NCBI RefSeq assembly: GCF_004664715.2
Contig: NC_051071.1
Span: 8,931,410 to 8,995,409, forward strand
Length of the DNA stretch: 64,000 bases
Direction: 5' to 3'
Source: Peromyscus leucopus
Taxonomy: Eukaryota > Chordata > Mammalia > Rodentia > Cricetidae
In this document: one piece after another, positions 56,250-64,000 of the stretch
Position numbering within the stretch: the first letter of the stretch is position 1
Layout: each line of letters begins with the position of its first letter
Translations under genes and position numbers: made by a program
Notes under the pieces: model-generated
Told to the model about the DNA's origin: nothing
The model's input: the letters and a program-made list of their open reading frames with translations, nothing else
Databases searched by the model: none

Positions 56250-56655
56250 TGAAAAGTTTAAATCCCCTGGTAGTAAGGCTGCCACAGTTGTGATAAGTCA
56301 GATCAAGCCAAATTAGTAAATCCAGGTTTAATCTGAGCAGAGCCTGGGTGGTCTCAAAGGAAGAGGAGCCAAGAAGAGGAACCATGAGGGGAAGTCTTGA
56401 GCAGGACCTTAAATACCCTCTGGGGGTGGAGCTGTGCTTGGTGGGCTTTCTGAGATGAAGCAGGGTTTGGGGAGAGAGAGATGGAGGAGGGGCTTGAGGT
56501 GGAGCTTCCATCAGAACATTCCAAACTCTTTGGGTATGTGGACACCTATTCATGTCTGGCTGCTTCCTGGTGTGGAGACAGGGAGTCAGGAGTTAGTGGG
56601 CTCACAGTCTGCAGGAGGTGTGGGTGTAGGAGCATTCATTTAGCTGCCATCCTGG
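56250..56655 (-). mobile_element. Gammaretrovirus-like LTR
   Basis: Read on the minus strand it carries, in order, a CCAAT-poor upstream part, a TATA-like 'gtatttaagg' (complement at 56407-56416), 'gaccacccaggctctgctca', a poly(A) signal ATTAAA (about 56322-56328) and a CA end at 56250-56251. It lies downstream of the retroviral integrase trace on the same strand, so it is the likely 3' LTR. The outer boundary near 56655 is estimated. Confidence 0.6.
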
Positions 56656-56712
56656 AGACCTCAGGAACCTGTTTCTTGAGGAGGAAGAGAAGGCAAGTTG
56701 CTAGGAGAAAAA

Positions 56713-56731
56713 AAAAAAAAAAACATTATTA
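56713..56731. repeat. Poly(A) run inside the ERV region
   Basis: About 17 consecutive A after 'ggag', within the region between integrase trace and LTR. Confidence 0.9.
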
Positions 56732-56859
56732 TCACTGGCCCTATGTATGGAAATAGCCATGGGAAAAGTGATGTGGATGCCAGAAAGAATGAAGCAGAGA
56801 TGTGCCTTGGTTGTACAGAAGAGGCAAGGATGAATGAGCCAGACACAAGAGCAGATACG

Positions 56860-57080
56860 CCCTTGAGTCCGGAGAGGTGGCATCAGCACTGATATCCCAA
56901 GAGCTTGGGGAAATAGCACTCCAAATCAAGGATGATGTGTTCCAGGAGTACCAGAGCCATCACATCTACTGTTTCCCTGGAAGTTAGGAGTGCATCCATC
57001 TTGTAAAGGTGCCCATAAGAGTTAAGAGATAAAGGAGCATTTTCATGAGTGGGGATGTGAGTGAAGTCAACCTGTCAGTA
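56860..57080 (-). pseudogene. Retroviral integrase core remnant (ERV1)
   Basis: On the minus strand the frame reads QVDFTH at 57057-57074, which is the first catalytic-Asp region typical of gammaretrovirus-like integrases, and continues in the same frame to 'VMALVLLEHII' (about 56930-56965), an expected helix of the core. A stop lies directly before the Q and another about 60 codons on. The distal catalytic residues are not recognisable in frame. It is a dead fragment of pol. Confidence 0.7.
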
Positions 57081-57545
57081 CATGCCTGGTTGGTGTCCTC
57101 GGTTGGTGCAGGGGCTGTCATATCTGGAGGACCTCCATAGGTTGGCATTGGCAGGAGTCTGGCAGGAGGAGTGGACCTGTGCAGGAATCTATTGGTGTTT
57201 GTAAAGCAACTGGAACAAATTACATCTTGGTGTCATAGTCAAAGGCTATGGCTTTGGGTTAAAAGGTATGAACATTTCTCTTAGGGCCTGGTTCACTGAA
57301 AACTGTTTGTAGTCGGTGCTCTCTCAGTTTATCCAAACTGCATTTATCAATGCCATGAAGTCTGTGAATGAAGCACACCTGTCTATATTTTTAACAGGAA
57401 ACTTAACTAATGAACTACCAAGGTGTTTGTGGCCTTGGGGTTGGGGGAGAGTTGTTAAACTGGCAAATCTATTAGTACCCTGGTCATCAAACACCATCAT
57501 ATCTGAGAAGGATAATTAAGAAGAAGGGAAACAGTGTACCAGCTA
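57081..57545 (-). pseudogene. Decayed pol interval, RT/RNase H largely missing
   Basis: Only about 0.5 kb separates the protease-proximal trace from the integrase core, where an intact pol would have about 2 kb. Broken frames on the minus strand show no clear reverse-transcriptase motif. So the polymerase was mostly deleted before or after insertion. Confidence 0.5.
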
Positions 57546-57549
57546 CTCA

Positions 57550-57860
57550 GGCAGTCCCAGGTTTCTCTGTGGTCCTTGTGGGACAGAAATCACAGAGACA
57601 GCATTTGTCTTCAGCTGCCAAGTCCAGAAGCTCTGACAGACTTTCCTGTAGGGTAGGAATTTGGGGAGACTGACCCACCTTTGAAGAATGGGGCAGTTGA
57701 TCTCCCAGTGTCCTGTTTTCCAGTCTGGGTGGGGTCTAGGAGGTAGTTGAGGTGAAAGGCAGGTTTTTTTTTTTTTTTTTTTTGCTCAGTATCTGGTGTT
57801 GCCACATTTAAAGCAAGCTTCCAGGTGGAAGTTCATCTTCTTGGAGGAGATACAAGATGA
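57550..57860 (-). pseudogene. Retroviral nucleocapsid and protease-proximal remnant (ERV1)
   Basis: On minus, ACFKCGN (57798-57818) is the start of a CCHC zinc knuckle, and GHWEINCP (about 57685-57710) is the end of a second one in another frame. The following sequence (57550-57680) has the Leu/Pro-rich texture of the gag-pro junction. A poly(T) run (57763-57783, poly(A) on minus) interrupts the knuckles. Stops and frame changes show that it is dead. Confidence 0.7.
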
Positions 57861-57876
57861 TGCCAGGAGGTGACAC

Positions 57877-57879
<3 letters not shown>

Positions 57880-57939
<60 letters not shown>
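57880..57939. repeat. (CT)n microsatellite
   Basis: 30 uninterrupted CT units at the boundary between the minus-strand ERV1 remnant and the plus-strand ERVK-like remnant. Confidence 0.97.
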
Positions 57940-57944
<5 letters not shown>

Positions 57945-59249
57945 AAAAGCTTTTTTTTATTAAATGCTGTATTCTCAGATCTCTAAAGGTGTTTGAGGAT
58001 CAGGAGAACAAAATCTGCTAGGTATATCTAAATTAGACAAATGTTGTTTAGGCTTAACTTTGAGAGCATGTATAAGTTAAATCTGGACATTCAGTTTACC
58101 TAATTAGTTATAGCTTATCGATGTTGGTTAAAGCAAGATTAGAAGGAATATTTCAGTCTCTGGTGTTCAGCTGTGGTCCTAAGATATAGTAAGGCAAAAA
58201 CCAAGTTTTAGCATTGCAAATAATTTAGTTTTTAAAGTCAATATTGAGGTTTTTACCCTTATGCTATAAAATCTGGCTATTCAACAAGATATATCCCTAT
58301 ACCTGAATGCATGGAGGTACAGCTTCAATACCTCAATAAACCAGCATTGTTTTAGATTCTATCTTTTATAAATCTTGCTTTTAGGACAGGACAGGAATTA
58401 TCATACAGGAAAATATATATTGGAGGCCTAACTTCTCCTTGGTGGGGGCAGTACACATGGCTGCCCTTACTAAAGATGGCAATGAAGTCATATGTGTCTC
58501 TCTCTTTAACTTTAGCCAAGATGGTGACTGCCCATGTGGTCACCCTCACTAAATATGGTGATAAAGTCATATGACTCTTTCTTTAACCTTAGCCAAAATA
58601 AGGCATGCCCACATGTTGTAAGGTGATGGCAGACCACATGGTGTTTCCCAGAGCAGTTTAAATCTAGAGTTAAAAATTTTATGGATTTGAAACCATACCC
58701 AATTTCTTCGCTGTTTTTCTTTATAATAAAGTAGAAGAGCATAAAACTACTTTCTCTGTCATCACAAAATCTGACCTCAAGCAGGTAGTGAGCATAGCAG
58801 AGCTGTTAGCAAGACATACAGAGCATGTAATCTCAGGCATTCAAAAACCAGTCAGAAAATAAACATACTATGGCCACATTTTCATCCATTTAAACAAAGT
58901 AGCTGAGACTTTTTAACAGAAAGATGAACAGAACTCTGTTGGTTCTATAGTTTTGGAATTGGCTTTCACTGAACTTTCTGTTTACTCAGGTAATATATCC
59001 TTCTGAGGTCTTTGATGGAGTTGAAGACTAGATAGTTATAGTTTTCCTTAGTTATGATAGCAGGTAAATTAGGTACACAGCTTTGAACTCATCAAGATAG
59101 GATTAATAATGGAGTATTTTCTCTGAATTTGCCAAATACAAATGGACTGGATTTTGTAAATGTAATTCTTACTTGGATAATTATTCTTATTGTATATAGT
59201 TTTACTTTGTTAAAGTTAAAACCTTTTTATTTAGATAAAAAGGGTGAAA
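57940..59249 (+). mobile_element. Internal 3' region of an ERVK-like element, non-coding
   Basis: About 1.3 kb ending in 'ttagataaaaagggtgaaa' (59231-59249), which contains a polypurine tract directly before the LTR's TG. That placement makes the upstream DNA retroviral internal sequence. No env or pol motif is readable; all frames are short. I recall closely similar text before this LTR type in other rodents ('atggactggattttgtaaat', 'ggttctatagttttggaatt'). A 79-bp tandem duplication lies inside (58451-58609). The left boundary is a guess. Confidence 0.55.
58451..58609. repeat. 79-bp diverged tandem duplication
   Basis: 'cttactaaagatggcaatga' (from 58466) parallels 'tcactaaatatggtgataaa' (from 58546), and both continue with 'agtcatatg', a CT-rich stretch, 'taac.ttagccaa' and 'atgcc/ctgcccatgt'. 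Period about 79 bp. It belongs to the internal region of the ERVK-like element. Confidence 0.8.
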
Positions 59250-59667
59250 TGTTATGGAATATTATTTTAGCTGGGCAAAGATGTGTTACATTTGTTTATG
59301 CTGTGGAATATTACTTTAAATGTGTAAAAGTGTGTTACTTTTGTTTACTCTGCATTTGTTTAATTATGTAAAGATGTGTTGCATTTGTTACACCTTGCCT
59401 GCCTAAGGCACCTAATTGGTCTAATAAAGAGCTGAATGACCAATAGATTGGCAGAGGAAAGATAGGCAGAGCTGGCGGGGTGAAAGAATAAGTAGGAGGA
59501 GAAATCTAGGCTCAAGAAAAATGAGAGCAGGGAAAGGAGAGAACAAGGGAGACACCCGGGGCCAGAAGCCAGGCAGCTGCCAGACAGACAGACAGACATA
59601 GAGAAGCAGTGAAAGTAAGACATACAGAAGTAAGAAAGGTGATAAACCCTGAGGCAGATAGATAGAT

Positions 59668-59722
<55 letters not shown>

Positions 59723-59749
59723 GATAGATAGATAGATAGATAGATAGAT

Positions 59750-59846
<97 letters not shown>

Positions 59847-59955
59847 GATAGATAGATAGATGAAAGTAGGTAGATAAAGAGAAACAGGTTAATTTAAGTT
59901 AAAAGAGCTAGTCAGAAATGGGCCTAAGTTAGACCAAGCATTTAAAAACTAAAAC
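59250..59955 (+). mobile_element. ERVK-like LTR with expanded GATA tract, 3' end lost or changed
   Basis: Begins TGTTATGG at 59250 behind a polypurine tract. The U3 has three diverged repeats of about 50 bp containing 'gatgtgttacatttgttta'. A CAAT/poly(A)-type block 'ctaattggtctaataaagag' (59412-59431) follows, then 'gccagaagccaggcagctgc', a 200-bp GATA expansion, and 'gaaacaggttaatttaagtt', 'agtcagaaatgggcctaagt'. The expected CA end is not seen: the match fades into AAAC repeats near 59955. The family resembles common murid/cricetid beta-type LTRs. Confidence 0.68.
59658..59862. repeat. (GATA)n microsatellite inside the LTR
   Basis: About 200 bp of GATA units with periodic 'gatgatag' interruptions at 59667, 59722, 59787 and 59846, suggesting higher-order slippage of interrupted blocks. 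It lies within the LTR, replacing a short GATA-like patch. Confidence 0.96.
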
Positions 59956-61259
59956 AAACAAACAAAAAAAAACCAGTTGTGTGTTCTTAACACACCAAGG
60001 ATAGGAAACAGGGCACTTGTAAGTTCATACATGTTTGGACTCTTCTTTTTTTAAGAAAAGGTAAAAGAAAAAAAAAAACAGAAAAGAAGAGGCTGTACAT
60101 ATTCCTTGAAATATTTGAAGGCTAAAATGTCATGAAAGTATGTCTTCAGGTTTTGATCAAAGCATCTGGTCCTGAATCTGAATCTGTGTAATTCATTGGA
60201 GAGAGAAGTAAAAACACTTCAGTATAAAATTCGTCTCCTCAAAGCCATTTTGTGTGAGATAGAGGGAAAGTAGGTTACTAGTTTTTTTTTCTCCAAATAA
60301 TTATCTAATATTAACAAGGAAATTATATGTCAACAAATGGGCTGGAAGAACACCCACAGTACTTAGGCCAAAGTAAGATATTGTTGATTTTTTATTTTTT
60401 TTTAAGCTCAGGAACAAAATTTTAAAACAACGAATGAAAAGATGAAACCATCTATAGGATTCCAGTTTCTACTCCAGCATCCTCTCTAGGACTGCAGGGA
60501 TATCAGTGACCTTGCTCTGTGACTTGCTGCACGTTTAGACATTGGCCTCCCGAGAAGGCCCTACACTCCCACCAGTAGCTGTGAATGCAGGCCCAGAGGA
60601 AGGAGGGCCACTTCTGTCTAGCAACCTCAAGTTGAACAGTTGCCTTTTCAAGCCCTCCAGGGCAAAGATCAGAGGCCCCGGGGACTTCCAGATTTTCTAA
60701 GGATAAGGCATTAACTACTGACTTTTCATAAATCTGTCTGGTCAGACACATTCTTTTACCTAGAGAGACACAGCTCTGGAAGGATTTTGAGCTTTCCTAG
60801 CCTTTGCCTGCACTCACATTTTGGTCAAGATGGGCCTACAGTGCAAAGAGTTTGTGCCCAACACTTCTTAGCCTCATTTCCATGGCAGACAGCTCTTGCT
60901 GCTAAACCTGTACTGTGCAATGACTTATTTTTTCTTGTCTGCTTTATCATGATAAAGAATCACTGTGTGTGAGGAAAAAAATTTGTGATGTGGGAACACA
61001 TATCTCTTGGCACTCACCTACATTTGATGTAATGCTGAATAGTTGATTGGTAGGTTAAAAACCAATTATTTGGTTTAATTCATAAAATAACCGGTATCTT
61101 TTCCTCATTGGCTGATGGTGTCCTATAATCCAATGCATCTTTCACTTTTTTCCCTTATTATTTCTATGGGAAAAGAGCACTTATATTTATACAACACAGA
61201 TAGCTGAGATCCTGATTATGCTTGTGACTCGTATAAAGTTTTTCTCTATCTCTTCTTAG
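59956..61259. other. Unique non-coding DNA, about 1.3 kb
   Basis: A-rich at 59955-59975 and 60070-60082. 60980-61255 has an LTR-like order (TG-rich start, 'ggctgatggtgtcctataat', TATA-like 'cttatatttatacaac' at about 61180-61195), but no termini can be defined. No gene. Confidence 0.35.
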
Positions 61260-61585
61260 CAAGTGAGCCTGTAGAAATAAATGGAACACGGACAAGGGAA
61301 TGGAGTGACAAGAGCTTTAGGAATATTATTGTATCTCTAGTAGCTTCATGTGGGTTGAAGGCTATCTGGATGACATTATGGGAAAAGGGCAGCCTGATGG
61401 GGCATTTGGAACATTTGGGTTTATTAGATAACTTGTGTAATGCAATTCAGACTTTGGAACACCTAAAAGGAGCATTGAAAGTAGGAAGGTCTAAGGGAAA
61501 CTATAGGATGGTTATGTGGGTGTGCCAGAATGAATATGGTTTTATAGGTAGGAGCACTTTCTTTTGGAGATTGCAGAATTGTTAA
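61260..61585 (+). other. Unassigned 108-codon open frame behind a splice-acceptor-like tract
   Basis: 'tttttctctatctcttcttag' sits at 61239-61259, a pyrimidine tract ending in AG. The frame starting at 61262 then stays open for about 107 codons to a TAA at 61583-61585. The first ATG in frame is at 61355, giving 76 residues. The peptide is Leu/Gly/Lys-rich with Trp and Cys but matches no family I know. It could be an exon, a retroelement gag/env trace or chance. A further 45 codons after the stop continue with one more stop, which hints at a decayed longer frame. Confidence 0.3.
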
Positions 61586-62960
61586 TGGGCCCCCCAAGCC
61601 AACAGTATTACTCCAAACAAAGGAGATACAATTCTGGTGCTTATAGCTGGTGTATAGGAAACCGTCTTGGCCTTTATAATGAAAAAAAAAAAAAACAATT
61701 TCTCTCTCTTTTTGTGGTAGAATTTGTTCCTCCTTTAATGTTTCTACTTAATGCTTCCCTTCCAAAGTTTACCTCTTGTTAAAGATAATTCTGGTTCTTA
61801 TAACCTTTCTTGACTGTCATGCATTTTTTATGATTAAAAATATTTATTATGCTGATGCAGAAAATAATATTATGTTGAACAGATAAGCATGTAATAATGC
61901 ATATTTCCCACCTAAAACTTAGTTTGTCCCTAGGTTTGAATATAAACTTTCCTTTTGGACATCTTGCCTTCCAACTGAGGAATGTCACACAATTGTTTAA
62001 AAAAGGAAAAAAATCTTTCTTAGAAAATACCTACTGAAGAACTATTACATTTATATTATAATTTTGTTATTCAAATGATATAAGAATGTGAGGCATTACT
62101 GCCAAAGAATGTGATTCCCAAGCTTAGAATTGAAGTTAAAGCAACTAAAGAATGAAGTATGCCATAGATTTAATTCTGAAACTTAAAGTTTGTTTTTTAT
62201 TTTTTAAACCAGTGAGAAAAATACATGTGAAGGCATATAATTGTCATAGAACAATTTAGGTATAATGTGTAAGAGAGCCATTCATATCTGCCAACAAAAT
62301 TGAAAAATATTTGCTGACCTTTTAAATAATAACTCTCCCATTGATGTCACCAAACCACAAATATGACTGCCATGTTCTTGGTAACACAAGAGGCGTCCAT
62401 GTAGCGTTTATCTAAGTTATTCTTTTATCAATAAACACTTGCAAGTCAGGTACTGGGGTAGTAACCTGATGTATTTATAGAGTAACAGAGAAACCATCAG
62501 TTGATCCTGCCTCTCCACCTTCCCAGATTGAAAAGACCAGTGAATCTTTCTAAGCCCCTCCCTATTCCTTCGAGTCTCTTTCTATCCTAATCTGGGTCTG
62601 CCAAAAACTCTATGATTTATTCTGGCCAGCTGAAAGTGGACTCTGCCCTCTGATTCAAAGTTTAACTTTATTGTCAGTCTCAGAGTGACAATGAGAACAA
62701 ATCTCCTGCAACACATCTGGGCAGTGCAAAAGATATTCACCTATAATTCTACCAGTCTAAGAATATACTGTATTATATATGTGCATGTGTCCATGTAAAG
62801 TGAAGCTGAAAACATACTTCATTATAGAAACCTTTGGAAACCCGCTACTCTTAGCCCCTACTTGGAAAACCATTGATCAAAATAATTCCTTATCTCTGTC
62901 TGTTTAACTGTCATGTGTGATTATCATTATGGTACAAAAGAGGGAAGAGCAGATACCATC
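61586..62960. other. AT-rich unique DNA
   Basis: About 1.4 kb without a defined repeat. A run of A lies at 61681-61695. 62500-62715 has words that may belong to a rodent LTR ('ctcctgcaacacatctgg'), but I cannot define it. Confidence 0.38.
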
Positions 62961-62964
62961 AATT

Positions 62965-63110
62965 TATACAGCGGCAATCACCCTTTGATGTTCTAAGCCT
63001 TTTACCAGTTGTCCAACTCAGTAGTCTCATGTTGACAGAAAACTGGCCCAACTCAATTAAGTGATTAGTCTCAGGGCAGAGTGAGGCTAGGCCTCAGATG
63101 CCCGACTTCT
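62965..63110 (+). mobile_element. Probable MIR fragment
   Basis: 'tgatgttctaagccttttac', 'caactcagtagtctcatgtt', 'aattaagtgattagtctcag', 'ggcagagtgaggctaggcct' follow the order of MIR. Diverged. Confidence 0.5.
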
Positions 63111-64000
63111 CGAGTTGACACACAAGTTTCAGAAAGAAGTTCCCATTTTTATTACAGTAATGGGAAGAAATCATATGTGACTGAGATGAGATGGATGCAG
63201 ATAACAAAGTTAGATTATCTTTTGTTCTTAATTTTTCTCTGTTGTGGGTTTAAACTAATAAAAGTAGATTGAGCCTTTTATTTTCTTCCAAATGCTGTAA
63301 TTCAAACTATTATGAAGTTAAGCAATCCTTTTTTATTCTCTGGTTGAAGAAAGAGATCTCATGTTACATTCATTTTAGATGCGAATTTTAGGAACTGCCA
63401 AATGAAGGGTGGATATTGCTATATGGGGTGATGTGAGATATGGTGGGATGCTTTGGGGTATCAAACCTGAAGAATTACATTTGAAGGGAAATTAGCTTTT
63501 CTGTAAAGATATGCCTCATTTTTTGCAATTCTATTTAACTTTTCACTTCTCACCAAGCTGTTTTACTCCATTGGACTGCTTCATGCATCACTCTGAGAGG
63601 ACTTGGCTTTCCATTTCCCCGCCCAGACATCAGCTATCACTGCCAGCTTGTCTACTTCTATGTTAGCTTCCAGAGAATTCAGCTGCATGCATTCGTTCTA
63701 TCAAAAGCCTTGCTTTCTTCCAAAGTCAGAATTTCATGATTAATCAAAAGAAGAAACCACAAGGGGATCCACTTACTTTCCCAGTATTTTTCTCTGTTTG
63801 TACTCCAAACAATATTATTAAGCACTGTGTTTATTAGAGTGAAATTTATTTTGGGGTGTCATACTTTCTCTTAAAATGCTTGTACATCCAGAGACTGTAC
63901 AGTGATGGGCCCAGAAGGAACTGAACAGGGAGACGAGGCAGTGAAACCAAAACTTTCACTCACAACTCTCTGTTTTAAGTAGGTCACAGGATTTATTTAT
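63111..64000. other. Unique non-coding DNA to the window end
   Basis: About 900 bp without recognised gene or repeat. Confidence 0.4.

Noticed and set aside
55102..56252. Several plus-strand frames up to 149 codons
   Set aside because: They lie on the antisense strand of an L1 3' UTR, a known non-coding region.
60980..61255. LTR-like stretch with CCAAT-like and TATA-like words before the 61.26-kb frame
   Set aside because: No TG/CA ends or target duplication can be defined, so it is mentioned but not called as an LTR.

Overview
The window looks like rodent nuclear DNA. It has B1, B2/B3-type, B4-type and ID-type SINEs, older mammal-wide repeats (MIR, MER5A-like, MER20-like, an MLT1-type LTR, an old L1), many long (GA)n, (GT)n, (GATA)n and (GGA)n/(GAA)n microsatellites, and several rodent endogenous-retrovirus LTRs. 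The solo LTR at 26.0 kb and the composite repeat at 10.6 kb resemble repeats I know from hamsters, voles and deer mice, so a cricetid rodent is my best guess. That rests on memory of repeat families, not on a search.

I find no protein-coding exon, tRNA or other functional RNA gene that I can defend. Nearly all open frames are short chance frames or read-throughs of microsatellites (poly-Ser/Leu/Pro, alternating Cys-Val, alternating Arg-Glu). The window therefore reads as intergenic or long-intron sequence. Family names are given only where the match is recognisable by eye; boundaries are approximate unless a target-site duplication (TSD) or microsatellite edge fixes them.

Layout. 0-22 kb: repeat-sprinkled DNA with an MLT1-type LTR, MIR, several SINEs and microsatellites, then two near-identical 77-bp segments about 1.1 kb apart (20.76 and 21.88 kb) and a promoter-like cluster of three octamer-type sites followed by a TATA box (21.75-21.81 kb). 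22-36 kb: mostly unique DNA with a TAAT-rich candidate enhancer at 23.1-23.5 kb, a clean solo LTR with a 6-bp TSD at 26.0 kb, MIR, a MER5A-like copy and a GGTGCT-type minisatellite at 30.6 kb. 36-44 kb: about 7 kb in which I recognise no transposon. It holds several AT-rich, low-drift-looking segments rich in homeodomain- and POU-type motifs and is the best candidate for a cluster of conserved developmental enhancers. 44-54 kb: repeat-rich again, with an old L1 ORF2 remnant, a 190-bp homopurine tract, compound microsatellites, and a tiny, apparently very recent retroposed insert with 69 uninterrupted T and a 12-13 bp TSD. 54-60 kb: nested retroelements, namely an L1 3' UTR, a decayed gammaretrovirus-like (ERV1) element with zinc-knuckle and integrase traces (all minus strand), then the 3' part of a beta-type (ERVK-like) element with polypurine tract and an LTR carrying a large GATA expansion (plus strand). 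60-64 kb: mostly unique DNA with one unexplained 108-codon open frame behind a splice-acceptor-like tract (61.26-61.59 kb) and a MIR.

No new multi-gene system is visible. The items most worth checking are the transposon-free block at 37.0-43.8 kb, the candidate enhancers in it and at 23 kb, the fresh poly(A) insertion at 53.3 kb, the nested retroviral remnants at 56-60 kb, and the unassigned frame at 61.3 kb.
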